From Aquimarina longa SW024 (GTDB lineage: Bacteria > Bacteroidota > Bacteroidia > Flavobacteriales > Flavobacteriaceae), in assembly GCF_001401755.1 (NCBI RefSeq), contig NZ_AVQK01000015.1:62001-126000 (forward strand): a stretch of 64,000 nt of DNA. The letters are read 5' to 3'. The translations under genes and the position numbers were made by a program. Under the pieces are notes generated by a model. It saw only the letters and a program-made list of their open reading frames with translations. It searched no databases and was not told where the DNA came from. This document shows positions 1 through 8,874 of this stretch, piece by piece; position 1 is the stretch's first letter, and each line of letters starts with the position of its first letter.

Positions 1-287
1 ATCAATATTTTTTTAGACAAAACGAATACCCTTCTAATATATCTGTATTTTCTCCACAACAAGAGAAAGATGTATTACTAGAAATTAATACACCTCCTAG
101 CGCATATAATTTATTAAATGCAGATACAAGTATGGAATTTTCTTTAGGAGAAAAAAATAAACTAAAAGTAGGGTTAGCCATAAAAAACATATTCAATATA
201 AAGTATAGGAATTATCTAAATCGTCAGCGATATTTTGCAGATGATATGGGTCGAAATTTTTTACTACGATTATCTATTAACTATTAA
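1..287 (+). CDS. TonB-dependent receptor, C-terminal fragment
   Basis: The reading frame is open from the window edge to the stop at 285-287 and encodes about 94 residues. It looks like the last strands of an outer-membrane beta-barrel: alternating hydrophobic residues, a typical LKVGLAIKNIFNIKYRNYL segment and an end in LRLSINY, the aromatic-ended signature of TonB-dependent receptors. Such receptors import siderophores, metals or glycans using TonB energy. The start lies outside the window, so the substrate cannot be read. The next gene begins directly after the stop (TAAATG), which implies co-transcription with the lipoprotein. A longer open frame on the other strand here is a shadow. Confidence 0.8.
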   Translation, partial: QYFFRQNEYPSNISVFSPQQEKDVLLEINTPPSAYNLLNADTSMEFSLGEKNKLKVGLAIKNIFNIKYRNYLNRQRYFADDMGRNFLLRLSINY

Positions 288-902
288 ATGAAAAAAGTAA
301 TGAACACACGCAAATTTTTATCAATCCTTACGATCACTGGCAGTATTTTATTTATGTCATGTTCTAATGATGATGATAACCCTAAACCTGTTAACGAAGA
401 AGAGTTAATAACCAAAATGTCGGTGTCCCTTGTAGGAGGAGGGCAAACTATAAACTTGGTGGTCGTAGATAAAGATGGGGAAGAAGGCCCATCAAAACCA
501 GAAGTAACGGTTTCTGGTAAGCTAAAGGTAAATACGCAATATAGTGGATCTATAGAGTTGCTTAATGAGTCTAAAAATCCTGTTGATGTGATTAGCGATG
601 AAGTTAAAAAAGAAGCGGATGAACATCAGTTTTTTTATGTACTAGCTTCGGGATTAAATATTACAGCTGCATATGCAGACAAAGAATCTGATTATAAAAA
701 AGAAGATGGGACAGCTTTTACTTCTGCAAATCCCGTAGGGCTTAAGTTTCTATTAACGACAACTAATGCTGGAACAGGAACTTTTAGAATAACCTTAAGG
801 CATAAACCTAAAAAAGACGCAGAAGGAGTAGTTAAAGGAGATATCACCAATGCAGGTGGTGATACAGATATTGATCAAACCTTTAATATAACAATTGAAT
901 AA
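288..902 (+). CDS. Surface or periplasmic lipoprotein paired with TonB receptor
   Basis: 204 aa. An N-terminal signal ends in a lipobox with the acylated Cys near residue 25 (ILFMSC), followed by SNDDD, the acidic stretch typical of exported Bacteroidota lipoproteins. The rest is beta-rich with the pattern HQFFY near the middle and LRHKP...GDITNAGGDTDI near the end. From memory, proteins of this type are annotated in flavobacteria as a 'type 1 periplasmic binding fold' family and sit next to TonB receptors. The start codon abuts the receptor stop, so the two are almost certainly one operon. A role in capturing the receptor's ligand is an inference. Confidence 0.7.
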   Translation: MKKVMNTRKFLSILTITGSILFMSCSNDDDNPKPVNEEELITKMSVSLVGGGQTINLVVVDKDGEEGPSKPEVTVSGKLKVNTQYSGSIELLNESKNPVDVISDEVKKEADEHQFFYVLASGLNITAAYADKESDYKKEDGTAFTSANPVGLKFLLTTTNAGTGTFRITLRHKPKKDAEGVVKGDITNAGGDTDIDQTFNITIE

Positions 903-961
903 CAAATAATACCATTTTTAATTCGAAATGGCATGAAAAGTTAAAATATTAACAAAAATAT

Positions 962-1066
962 AATTGAAACTTAATAATTATGTAAGTTGAGTTTGTGTAA
1001 AAAATTACGTAATTAGTTTCAGTTTTAACCCCTAAGTACTTGTTTCTTAGGGGTTTTGTTTTTTAT
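962..1066 (+). ncRNA. Structured small RNA, copy A of three
   Basis: Most diverged of three homologous elements. Outer stem AATTGAAACT (962-971) pairs with AGTTTCAGTT (1015-1024). Inside is a second stem (AATTATGTAA with TTACGTAATT) that presents the loop GTTGAGTTTGTGT. A terminator hairpin follows, AACCCCTAAG with CTTAGGGGTT (1027-1055), then a T-run. The terminator arms differ in sequence from copies B and C yet still pair, which argues for selection on RNA structure. The element lies 60 bp after the lipoprotein gene, so it could be part of that transcript's 3' end or a free RNA. No function is known to me. Confidence 0.65.
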
Positions 1067-1341
1067 TTAAAAAAAGACAAAATAAACTAATAATGGTATG
1101 AATTTTGATGAACTTAATAAAGCTATACTATTTTGTAAGGAGTTTTATGAGAAATAGACTAATACTCTGGAAATAAGAATGTTAAATAATTATTAATAAT
1201 GTTAAATAAAATCGTTTTTAGGAATCTTAAGACAATGATATTATCACATTGTTAAATGTTAATTATTATCAATAAAACGTTAAAATATTTAGGATATAGG
1301 GCTTATCTTCGTGGTGTCAACCGAGAGGAGCAAAACAGCAA

Positions 1342-1442
1342 AATTGAAACTATCATAATTAGTATAAGTTGAGTTTGTGTTAAATACAATTAAGTTTCAA
1401 TTCAGACCCCTGGGAGTAGTTAACCCGGGGGTTGCTTTTTTT
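1342..1442 (+). ncRNA. Structured small RNA, copy B of three
   Basis: Same architecture as the other two copies: outer stem AATTGAAACT (1342-1351) with AGTTTCAATT (1393-1402), inner stem around TAATTAGTAT / ATACAATTA, loop AAGTTGAGTTTGTGT, then a terminator ACCCCTGGG (1406-1414) with CCCGGGGGT (1424-1432) and a T-run. One G-T wobble in the terminator becomes a T-A pair in copy C. No open reading frame of sense lies in front of it, so it should have its own promoter, although I cannot point to a clean TAnnTTTG box. Confidence 0.7.
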
Positions 1443-1868
1443 ATACAGCTGTTATCGAATAGGTACAACTATAAAGTATCATTTTTTAACATAAGATTAA
1501 TACATTAATTTTATGTTTTATAATACTGTTTTCGGTTTTTTTAAGAAAAAAGTTTACTGTAATTTACAATAGTTTTGTTATTACCTTTTTTCAATCTGAT
1601 TGAATACTGCCTCAAAACCATTTCTTATCAAAAATAGTAGTATGACCTGCTTTTAGTAATGCATAAATCATTTTGAATAGTACTATAGAATTTAGTATTA
1701 ATAAGAAGATTTATTTTTCAACATATCATAGAATCAAGTAGGTATATAAGTTGATTTTTTAAAATGATATTTGTCATGTTTTGCGTTAATCTATAGCACT
1801 ACTTTTGTCCGCAAACTTAAAAATATATCGTATTTTACAAGTAATTTACCGTTGTCAAATAATAATAA
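1443..1868. other. Gene-free spacer between RNA copies B and C
   Basis: About 425 bases of very AT-rich sequence. I find no plausible coding frame and no hairpin that I trust. It presumably contains the promoter of RNA copy C. Confidence 0.5.
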
Positions 1869-1970
1869 AATTGAAACTATTATAATTAGTATAAGTTGAG
1901 TTTGTGTTAAATACAATTAAGTTTCAATTCAGACCTCTGGGAGTAGTTAACCCAGAGGTTGTTTTTTTAT
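1869..1970 (+). ncRNA. Structured small RNA, copy C of three
   Basis: Nearly identical to copy B. The outer stem is AATTGAAACT (1869-1878) with AGTTTCAATT (1920-1929). The loop GTTGAGTTTGTGT is unchanged. The terminator is ACCTCTGGG (1933-1941) with CCCAGAGGT (1951-1959) plus a T-run. Compared with copy B, two stem positions changed together (C-G to T-A, and T-G to T-A). An open frame of 101 codons that starts inside this element is a chance frame. Confidence 0.7.
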
Positions 1971-2013
1971 ATACTTGTCTAAAAAAGACTTTAAGATTAG
2001 GTTCTGTTTATAG

Positions 2014-2151
2014 TTATAATACTTTAAATACAAATCCTAAAAGCCAGTATAAAATAATAAATACAAATACAGTACCAATACAACCGCACTTTCCTCCTCC
2101 TATTTTTTTTGCACCCCATCCCGCTATGATTGCCCTAATTAATTTTTCCAT
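2014..2151 (-). CDS. 45-aa small membrane protein
   Basis: ATG at 2151, stop at 2014-2016. The product begins MEKLIRAIIAGWGAKKIGGG, has a Gly/Cys hinge (GKCGCIG), then one hydrophobic helix (TVFVFIILYWLLGFVF) and a Lys near the end. I recall short proteins of this shape (basic amphipathic start, Gly-Cys linker, one membrane helix) in other Bacteroidota, but cannot name a family. It stands alone, pointing back towards the RNA cluster. The overlapping plus-strand frame has poorer composition, so I prefer this strand. Confidence 0.6.
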   Translation of the reverse strand: MEKLIRAIIAGWGAKKIGGGKCGCIGTVFVFIILYWLLGFVFKVL

Positions 2152-2589
2152 ATATATTGTTTTATTAATGTTATTTTATATTTTTTTTCAATATTTAGAA
2201 AAGTTCTAATAAGAGTTTTTCAACTGGTTGTGTAGATAGAACAAAATTTTATTGAAAATTTAAAATAGTATCGACCAGTCCTCACTTTTATAATTTACCT
2301 GATATGTTTTTCACTCATTAAAACTGGATAGTTTACAGATACTTATTTCTTCAATATCGTAATTATATTTTGAGTATAAAAAAATGTAGATAAGAATATA
2401 GTAGTAGAGTGTTATGAATACTCATTAAAATTGGATGTGATTAACAAATTGTTACAACAAAATTAATTCAATAATTATTTGATAATCAGTTTATTGGAAT
2501 TGAATTCAAAACATTTTATTATTTCTTAAAAAAGTAATATAAAAAGAATAAAGAATCTTACTTAAAAAAGTTTAATATATTCATGATTT
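2152..2589. other. Gene-free spacer
   Basis: About 440 bases, AT-rich, between the start of the 45-aa gene and the end of the NmrA-like gene. I see no coding frame, strong hairpin or repeat. The promoter of the 45-aa gene should lie in its left part. Confidence 0.4.
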
Positions 2590-3435
2590 TTATGAAAAAT
2601 CTCTTTTTAATACTTCCTCTAATGTTTCAGGATCTCTTCCTGTTAGTTCCTTTATACTATTAGTAGTGTTTTGAATTGTACCATTTTTAACTAATCCATA
2701 TATTGGGATCATATAGTCTGCAATAAAATCTGGCGCTCCAGAGTCTTTTAGTACCTTACGATAAGTGTGCTGATCTGGATTAGCATATGCTATGGGAGTT
2801 CCAAGAATGGTAGTAAGTAATTCTGCAACATCAAAATGAGAATATGCCTTTGCTCCTGTTAATATATGTGTTTGATGTTTCCTATTCTGATCAGTAAGTA
2901 ATACTGAGATGGCACTGGCAATATCTGTTGCAGAAACAAAAGGGGTTTTTCCTTCTCCTGCAGGAGAGAATAAAACATTACGCTGCTCAATATTTTCTCT
3001 TTCATAATTACCAAAATTCTGCATAAAGAAACCTGGACGTACAATATTCCAATTAAGATTAGTGCTTTTTAATTTATTTTCCATTAATGCATGAAAAGGC
3101 ATTTGCTTAAGAGCATCCATACCATAACCAGAAAGATATACTACTCTACCAGTATAATTATCTTGTATATAACCTACAAAAGGTTCTAATAATTCAAAAA
3201 GTGCAGGATTTAATGGCGGACCTATAATAAGTATTCCATCAGTACCTTGTACCTGATTAAAAGTATCTTTATTGCCATAATCAAAATGAACCGATGTTGC
3301 TTTATTATTAAATAGGTCTTGTGATTTTTCTGGATTTCTTGTTGCAGCAATAACAGTAGCATTATTTTCGAGTAATGATGTTACTACTTCTTTTCCTATA
3401 GTGCCTGTAGCGCCTGTAATAAAATAACTTGCCAT
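2590..3435 (-). CDS. NmrA-like NAD(P)-binding reductase
   Basis: 281 aa. It opens with a Rossmann dinucleotide motif, FITGATGTIGKEVV (residues about 5-18), and contains YLSGYGMDAL and NIVRPGFFMQNF, the pattern of atypical short-chain dehydrogenases of the NmrA / NAD(P)H:quinone oxidoreductase type. The catalytic YxxxK of classical members is not evident, as is usual in this subgroup, so the protein may bind the nucleotide as a sensor or act on a quinone. It is transcribed divergently from an HxlR-type regulator, a common pairing in which the regulator controls the reductase gene. Confidence 0.8.
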   Translation of the reverse strand: MASYFITGATGTIGKEVVTSLLENNATVIAATRNPEKSQDLFNNKATSVHFDYGNKDTFNQVQGTDGILIIGPPLNPALFELLEPFVGYIQDNYTGRVVYLSGYGMDALKQMPFHALMENKLKSTNLNWNIVRPGFFMQNFGNYERENIEQRNVLFSPAGEGKTPFVSATDIASAISVLLTDQNRKHQTHILTGAKAYSHFDVAELLTTILGTPIAYANPDQHTYRKVLKDSGAPDFIADYMIPIYGLVKNGTIQNTTNSIKELTGRDPETLEEVLKRDFS

Positions 3436-3452
3436 AATTTTCTTTTAAATTT

Positions 3453-3482
3453 TTGAACAAGATATTAAGTATAGTATCTTTG
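3453..3482 (+). promoter_or_regulatory. Promoter of the HxlR-type gene
   Basis: A TTG (3453-3455) and TATCTTTG (3475-3482), 19 bp apart, match the Bacteroidota sigma-A consensus TTG / TAnnTTTG. It would start transcription near 3489, which rules out the upstream start at 3482 and supports ATG 3551. Confidence 0.65.
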
Positions 3483-3550
3483 TGCAAGTAGGTACATTAA
3501 TAATACATACTATACTAAAATATACTAATGCTGATTATCAGAATGTTAAA

Positions 3551-3907
3551 ATGAATAAAATTTATGGTTTTTTAGAAAATGAAGAAGATCTTTTTACATC
3601 TTGTCCTGTTATGACAACATTAGAAGTTATAGGAGGCAAATGGAAACCTGCAATATTATGGCAATTAGAAAATAATGAATTCTTACGCTTTGGGCAATTA
3701 AAAAAACGTCTTGGAGTTATTACTCAAAAAATGTTAACCCAGCAATTACGAGAATTGGAAACAAATAACATTATCTTACGAAAGATATACCCCGAAGTGC
3801 CTCCAAGAGTAGAATATAGATTATCAGAGTACGGAAAAAGTCTTGTACCTGTACTTAATGAAATGGCAAACTGGGGACTTAATCATAATAAAGCTAAGAT
3901 TAAATAG
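3551..3907 (+). CDS. HxlR-family transcription regulator
   Basis: 118 aa from ATG 3551. It has the family's N-terminal Cys (TSCPVMTTLEVIGGKWKPAIL), the winged-helix core (LRFGQLKKRLGVITQKMLTQQLRELE) and the wing YPEVPPRVEYRLSEYGKSL. HxlR proteins bind DNA as dimers and many sense electrophiles or quinones through the Cys. The frame stays open to 3482, but the promoter lies across that start, so the shorter form is chosen. The divergent NmrA-like reductase is the probable target. Confidence 0.88.
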   Translation: MNKIYGFLENEEDLFTSCPVMTTLEVIGGKWKPAILWQLENNEFLRFGQLKKRLGVITQKMLTQQLRELETNNIILRKIYPEVPPRVEYRLSEYGKSLVPVLNEMANWGLNHNKAKIK

Positions 3908-3934
3908 CAGAAATTTTTTAGATTATTTTTTACT

Positions 3935-4033
3935 ATGGATATATTAAATTTTTTAGGAGGGAATGGATTGTTTCTAATACTAGGAATCGTTTTGGTTGTG
4001 GTTTACTTTGTAAATAAGAGAAAGAGACGATAA
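3935..4033 (+). CDS. 32-aa single-pass membrane protein
   Basis: ATG 3935 to TAA 4031-4033. The product MDILNFLGGNGLFLILGI... has one hydrophobic helix of about 17 residues and a strongly basic end (NKRKRR), giving a clear positive-inside topology. It sits 27 bp after the HxlR gene and ahead of the queD promoter. No family is recognised. The very clean helix plus basic tail makes a chance frame less likely. Confidence 0.45.
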   Translation: MDILNFLGGNGLFLILGIVLVVVYFVNKRKRR

Positions 4034-4041
4034 TGTTTATG

Positions 4042-4049
4042 TAACTTTG
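4042..4049 (+). promoter_or_regulatory. -7 box of queD promoter
   Basis: TAACTTTG matches the Bacteroidota -7 consensus 22 bp before the queD start. I see no clear TTG at the usual distance upstream. Confidence 0.45.
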
Positions 4050-4070
4050 TCAAAAATTATAAAGTAAGTA

Positions 4071-4523
4071 ATGAGTAAAATTCGTATCACCAAACAATTT
4101 TCTTTTGAAACGGGTCATGCCTTATATGGCTATGATGGTAAGTGTAGAAATGTTCATGGGCATAGTTATAAATTAAGTGTTACTGTAATAGGAGAACCCA
4201 TCACAGATACTTCGCATGTAAAACTAGGGATGGTAATTGATTTTGGAGATCTAAAAAAGATCGTAAAAGAAGATATTGAAGATGTTTTTGATCATGCTAC
4301 GGTATTTAATAAAAATACTCCACATAAAGAACTAGCAAAAGAACTACAAGATAGAGGGCATAATGTGATTCTGGTAGATTACCAACCTACTAGTGAGAAT
4401 ATGGTAATTGATTTTGCTAAAAAGATTAAAGCCAGATTACCAGAAAGTATTATGTTATATGCATTAAAACTGCAAGAAACCGAAACTTCTTATGCAGAAT
4501 GGTATGCTACCGATAATGAATAA
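4071..4523 (+). CDS. queD: 6-carboxytetrahydropterin synthase
   Basis: 150 aa. PTPS/QueD fold: zinc-binding histidines in SFETGHALYG and NVHGHSYKL, and a catalytic stretch near FDHATVFN. QueD converts dihydroneopterin triphosphate to 6-carboxytetrahydropterin, the second step towards preQ0 and queuosine in tRNA. The length fits the family. No other queuosine gene is adjacent, so it is a stand-alone gene here. A sepiapterin-forming PTPS is the main alternative; in bacteria QueD is more usual. Confidence 0.88.
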   Translation: MSKIRITKQFSFETGHALYGYDGKCRNVHGHSYKLSVTVIGEPITDTSHVKLGMVIDFGDLKKIVKEDIEDVFDHATVFNKNTPHKELAKELQDRGHNVILVDYQPTSENMVIDFAKKIKARLPESIMLYALKLQETETSYAEWYATDNE

Positions 4524-4596
4524 ACTATTTGAATCACTTCACAGCTTTAAAAACTAGTGAAAGATTAATTCTTTTTTTACCTTATAAATTATAGCT

Positions 4597-5355
4597 ATGA
4601 ACCTTCCTGAAGGGAAAAAAATATATTTTGCCAGCGATAATCATCTGGGAGCACCAACATCACAAAAAAGTTTTCCCAGAGAACAAAAATTTGTAAAATG
4701 GTTAGATAAAGTTAAAGAAGATGCAGGAGCGATTTTTTTACTAGGTGACCTTTTTGATTTTTGGTTTGAGTATAAAACGGTAGTTCCTAAAGGTTTTACT
4801 AGGACACTAGGAAAACTAGCAGAAATTACAGATTCTGGGATACCAGTATATTATTTTGTGGGAAATCATGATTTATGGATGCATGGGTATTTTGAAGAAG
4901 AATTAAATATACCTGTCTATCATAAACCTCAAGAATTTACATTTAATGAGACTACTTTTTTTATTGGTCATGGTGATGGTCTAGGACCAGGAGATAAAGG
5001 GTATAAACGAATGAAAAAAGTATTTACTAATCCTGTTGCTAAATGGTTTTTTAGATGGTTACATCCTGATCTGGGAGTAAAATTAGCGCAGTACTTATCC
5101 GTAAAAAATAAATTAATTTCAGGAGATGAAGATGTCACTTTTTTAGGAGAAGATAATGAATGGTTAGTGCAATATTGTAAAAGAAAATTAGAAGATAGAC
5201 ACAGAGATTACTTTGTGTTTGGTCATAGACATCTACCTATGGAAATACAATTAAACGAAAAATCACAATATACTAACCTTGGAGATTGGATTAGTCATTA
5301 TACCTATGCTGTATTTGATGGAAGTCAATTGAAATTAGTGAATTATACAGACTAG
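4597..5355 (+). CDS. lpxH: UDP-2,3-diacylglucosamine diphosphatase
   Basis: 252 aa. Calcineurin-like metallophosphatase with all five metal motifs: DNHLG (residues about 14-18), GDLFDFW, GNHDLW, GHGDGLGPGDKGYK and GHRH. The length and the GDxFDFWFEY signature match the Bacteroidota LpxH group, which removes UMP from UDP-diacylglucosamine to give lipid X in lipid A synthesis at the inner face of the membrane. Its last codons overlap the convergent ABC ATPase gene by 4 bp. Confidence 0.85.
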   Translation: MNLPEGKKIYFASDNHLGAPTSQKSFPREQKFVKWLDKVKEDAGAIFLLGDLFDFWFEYKTVVPKGFTRTLGKLAEITDSGIPVYYFVGNHDLWMHGYFEEELNIPVYHKPQEFTFNETTFFIGHGDGLGPGDKGYKRMKKVFTNPVAKWFFRWLHPDLGVKLAQYLSVKNKLISGDEDVTFLGEDNEWLVQYCKRKLEDRHRDYFVFGHRHLPMEIQLNEKSQYTNLGDWISHYTYAVFDGSQLKLVNYTD

Positions 5356-6323
5356 ATTCGTTGTCTCTTTTTAATGATTTCGTCTGAAATTGTAATTCCG
5401 ACTATTTCTGGAGGGGTCAATATGTTATGATGATTGAAAAAGATAATAGTACTATCAAGGATGCCTTCTATCAAATAATAATCACCGTTAAAATATGCGT
5501 TTTTCACTCTAACTTTTAGTACCGAATCAGAATCCACTTTTATTTCATGGGGGTATACAAGAATGACTTCTTCTGTATGTGTAGTACTAAATAAAGAAAG
5601 ACGTATTTTATTTATTTCTCCAAAAAGAGATGCAGCGTAGTAATTATTTGGATTTTGATATAGGATAGTTGTATTTTCTTTAATTAGGATTTCACCTTTA
5701 TGAATAACAATAGCCTGATCGGTAAACGATAAAATATCAGTTTTATCATGTGTAGCAGTGATACTCGTAATTTTATTTCGTTTTAAGTATCGATATAAAT
5801 TTCGACGTAATGAACTTCGCCTAAAATTATCTATATTTCCAAAAGGTTCATCTAATAATAATAATTCTGGTCTTTTTGCTAGTGCCTTAGCTAATGCTAC
5901 TCTTTGTTTTTGTCCACCACTTAGATTTTCCACTTTAATATCAGAAAAATGTGTCATTTCTACAATTTCTAATAATTCCTGAATACGATTTTCTTTAAGT
6001 TCAGGCTCAAAACTAGATAAATATTGCCCAATATTTTCTGCAACAGTTCGATACGATTGTAACTCGAATCCTTGTGATAGATATTTCATGTTCTCCTCTC
6101 CTGGGACAAGGCTAAAAAGAGGTCCTAGTATTTTAGTGTTATTCCAAGATAATTCTCCTTCTTGTATATGTAAAAGACCGTAAATGATTTTTAATAAAGT
6201 GCTTTTTCCGCAGCCACTTGCTCCTATAAGAGCAATATGTTCTCCTTTTTTGATGGTAAAACTAACATTTTTTAAAACAGGTTGGGTATCGTAAGCAAAA
6301 GATACATTGTGGACTATAAGCAT
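5352..6323 (-). CDS. ABC transporter ATP-binding protein
   Basis: 323 aa. Walker A GASGCGKST (near residue 37), a Q-loop in LSQGFELQ, signature LSGGQKQRVALAKALA, Walker B LLLLDEPFG and H-loop ATHD. About 90 residues after the ATPase core form a beta-rich tail, like the regulatory TOBE region of importer ATPases. No permease is next to it, so the partner and substrate cannot be read. It converges on lpxH. Confidence 0.82.
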   Translation of the reverse strand: MLIVHNVSFAYDTQPVLKNVSFTIKKGEHIALIGASGCGKSTLLKIIYGLLHIQEGELSWNNTKILGPLFSLVPGEENMKYLSQGFELQSYRTVAENIGQYLSSFEPELKENRIQELLEIVEMTHFSDIKVENLSGGQKQRVALAKALAKRPELLLLDEPFGNIDNFRRSSLRRNLYRYLKRNKITSITATHDKTDILSFTDQAIVIHKGEILIKENTTILYQNPNNYYAASLFGEINKIRLSLFSTTHTEEVILVYPHEIKVDSDSVLKVRVKNAYFNGDYYLIEGILDSTIIFFNHHNILTPPEIVGITISDEIIKKRQRI

Positions 6324-6448
6324 AGTTAGCTGTTCTTTGTTATTATTTTTAGTACTACTATATCAATACATAATTAACTGCTTAATATATTATAGAAGTA
6401 TAAATGTGGTTAATATAGTCTATTCCAAAGATATTGAACTTTACTAAA

Positions 6449-6479
6449 AAAATCCGCTTCTTTTCAGAAAACGGATTTT
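6449..6479 (-). terminator. Terminator after the oligopeptidase gene
   Basis: AAAATCCG (6449-6456) pairs with CGGATTTT (6472-6479). Both strands have T-runs after the stem, so it can act both ways. It lies 25 bp past the stop of the oligopeptidase gene. Confidence 0.75.
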
Positions 6480-6504
6480 TTATTTTTATTTAAGAGAATA
6501 ATAT

Positions 6505-8673
6505 TTATCCTTTTATTTCATTAATAATTTTTTCTGGTAATACTTCATACCCCATATTATAGAGTGTAAAACCAAAAATATCAGCATATTGCTCAATGGT
6601 TTTACTTACAGGTGTTCCTGCTCCATGTCCAGCATTCGTTTCAATTCGTATTAATGTAGGGTTATTACCTGATTGTTTTGCTTGTAGCTCAGCTGCAAAT
6701 TTAAAAGAATGTGCAGGTACCACTCGATCATCATGATCTCCTGTAGTAACCATTGTAGCAGGATATTGTACTCCTTCTTTTACATTATGAACGGGAGAGT
6801 ATCCTTTTATATATTCAAACATTTCCTTGCTTTCTTCTGATGTACCGTAATCATACGCCCATCCTGCTCCAGAAGTAAAAGTATGATAACGTAACATATC
6901 TAAAACTCCAACGGCGGGTAAAGCTACCTTCATAAGGTCTGGTCGTTGCGTCATCGTAGCACCAACAAGTAACCCTCCATTAGACCCTCCACGAATAGCA
7001 AGATAATCACTAGAAGTATACTTATTTTGGATTAAATACTCTGCAGCGGCTATAAAATCATCAAATACATTTTGCTTTTGCATTTTAGTACCTGCTACAT
7101 GCCATTTTTTACCATATTCACCACCACCTCTTAGATTTGGCACAGCGTACACACCACCTTGTTCCATCCATACTGCATTGGCAATACTAAATATGGGTGT
7201 TAAACTAATATTGAACCCTCCATAACCATATAGAATAGTGGGGTTTTTACCATTAAGTTCAATACCTTTTTTATAGGTAATAATCATAGGTACTTTTGTA
7301 CCATCTTTAGAAGTATAAAAAACTTGCTTGCTCTCGTAATTCTCGGAATTAAAATCAATTTTTGGCTTTCGATATAGTTCTGAGGTACCTTCAGCAATAT
7401 TATACTTGTAAATACTAGTAGGTGTTTTATAATTGGTAAACGAATAATATAGTTCTTTTTCTTCTTTTTTAGCACCAAACCCATTAGCGCTTCCTATTCC
7501 AGGAAGAGCTACCTCACGAATTAACTTACCACTATAATCATATTGTAGTACTTTAGATACTGCATCAACCATATACCTAGCAAAAAAGTATCCACCTCCT
7601 GTACTTGTGCTTAATACATTTTCTGTTTCTGAAATAAAATCTTTCCAGTTTTCTGGTGTTGGATTAGAAGCATCTACAGTAACAACTTTTTGATTAGGTG
7701 CATTTAAATTTGTAACCAAATATAATGTAGATCCTGTGTTTTCTATAACATAAGTATCACTATCTGTAGTACCCAAAATAGTAACTAGTTTACTATTTGG
7801 ATTCTTAAGATCTTTAATAAATAATTTATTTCCTGAGGTCGAAACACTAGCAGATATAGTAAGGTATCGACCATCTTTGGTTACAGTAGCACCTACATAT
7901 CTATGTTTTTCTTCAGGAGTCCCTCCAAAAATTAAAGCATCTTCTTTTTGTGAAGTTCCTAACTTATGATAGTATACTTTGTGTTGATCTGTTTTTGCTG
8001 AAAGTTCACTTCCTTCTGGTTTATCGTAGCTAGAGTAATAAAACCCTTCATTATTTTTCCATGATAATCCAGAAAACTTAACATCAATAATAGTATCTTC
8101 TATTACTTCTTTGGTTTCAGCATTTTTAATAATTACTTTGCGCCAATCACTACCTCCTTCAGAAATAGAATAGGCAACAAGTTTTCCGTTTTTAGAAAAA
8201 CTAACTTGTCCTAATGATGTTGTACCATCCTTACTAAAAGTATTGGGGTCTAGAAAAACTTCTGCCTGATCCCCCTCATTTTTAAAACGATAAATAACGT
8301 ATTGATTTTGAAGACCGTTATTTTTATAAAAATAGGTATAGTCTCCTTCTTTAAATGGAGAACCTACTTTTTCATAATTCCATAGATCCGATAAGCGTTT
8401 TTTAAGATCTTCTCTAAAAGGGATTTTTTCTAAATAACCAAAAGTAGTTTCGTTTTGAGCAGTAACCCAGTTTTCGGTTTCTTTACTTCTGTCATCCTCT
8501 AACCAACGATACGGATCTTTAACTTTAGTTTCAAAATAAGTATCTACTGTATCTACTGTTTTAGTTTCAGGATAGTTCAATGCAATTGTAGTTTTAGTGG
8601 TTTCTTCTTTAGTCTGATTTTTGCATGCCATTACTGTTAAAATAATGGATAGTACAAAGAATACCTTTTTCAT
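6505..8673 (-). CDS. Prolyl oligopeptidase family serine peptidase, lipoprotein
   Basis: 722 aa. The signal ends VMAC with the lipid-carrying Cys at residue 17, so the enzyme is anchored in the cell envelope. Residues about 35-430 form the beta-propeller, and the rest is an alpha/beta-hydrolase with Ser near 564 (GGSNGG), Asp in DHDDRV (near 648) and His near 683 (NAGHGAG). RGGGEYG and YGYGGF are S9A hallmarks. It cleaves after proline in short peptides. The length matches the family. It is followed by a good terminator and appears monocistronic. Confidence 0.92.
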   Translation of the reverse strand: MKKVFFVLSIILTVMACKNQTKEETTKTTIALNYPETKTVDTVDTYFETKVKDPYRWLEDDRSKETENWVTAQNETTFGYLEKIPFREDLKKRLSDLWNYEKVGSPFKEGDYTYFYKNNGLQNQYVIYRFKNEGDQAEVFLDPNTFSKDGTTSLGQVSFSKNGKLVAYSISEGGSDWRKVIIKNAETKEVIEDTIIDVKFSGLSWKNNEGFYYSSYDKPEGSELSAKTDQHKVYYHKLGTSQKEDALIFGGTPEEKHRYVGATVTKDGRYLTISASVSTSGNKLFIKDLKNPNSKLVTILGTTDSDTYVIENTGSTLYLVTNLNAPNQKVVTVDASNPTPENWKDFISETENVLSTSTGGGYFFARYMVDAVSKVLQYDYSGKLIREVALPGIGSANGFGAKKEEKELYYSFTNYKTPTSIYKYNIAEGTSELYRKPKIDFNSENYESKQVFYTSKDGTKVPMIITYKKGIELNGKNPTILYGYGGFNISLTPIFSIANAVWMEQGGVYAVPNLRGGGEYGKKWHVAGTKMQKQNVFDDFIAAAEYLIQNKYTSSDYLAIRGGSNGGLLVGATMTQRPDLMKVALPAVGVLDMLRYHTFTSGAGWAYDYGTSEESKEMFEYIKGYSPVHNVKEGVQYPATMVTTGDHDDRVVPAHSFKFAAELQAKQSGNNPTLIRIETNAGHGAGTPVSKTIEQYADIFGFTLYNMGYEVLPEKIINEIKG

Positions 8674-8748
8674 AATATTGAATTATTAATATACTTCACA
8701 AATCTATCAAAAGAAGTTGCGATAAATGCTAAATAAAATATAAAAAAA

Positions 8749-8841
8749 GACTGCTCTACACATTTATTCATCAGGAAAATAAACTATGTTACTTTGGGGT
8801 TTAGTAACATGAACATGTAGGAATACTATGTAGGAGCAGTC
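8749..8841 (-). other. Nested inverted repeat, possible RNA or small mobile repeat
   Basis: Arms GACTGCTCTACA (8749-8760) and TGTAGGAGCAGTC (8829-8841) pair with one bulge. Between them is a perfect 8-bp hairpin, ATGTTACT (8786-8793) with AGTAACAT (8803-8810). T-runs lie outside on both strands. It may terminate the DoxX transcript as a two-stem structure, encode a ~95-nt RNA, or be a MITE-like insertion. Confidence 0.5.
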
Positions 8842-8874
8842 AGAATTTTTTGTAAGAAACGAAAAATTTTGATG

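Noticed and set aside
1904..2209. Plus-strand open frame of 101 codons
   Set aside because: It starts inside structured RNA copy C and crosses its terminator; the opposite strand holds a better short gene.
3482..3550. N-terminal extension of the HxlR-type protein
   Set aside because: The -7 box lies across this start, so the message would begin after it.
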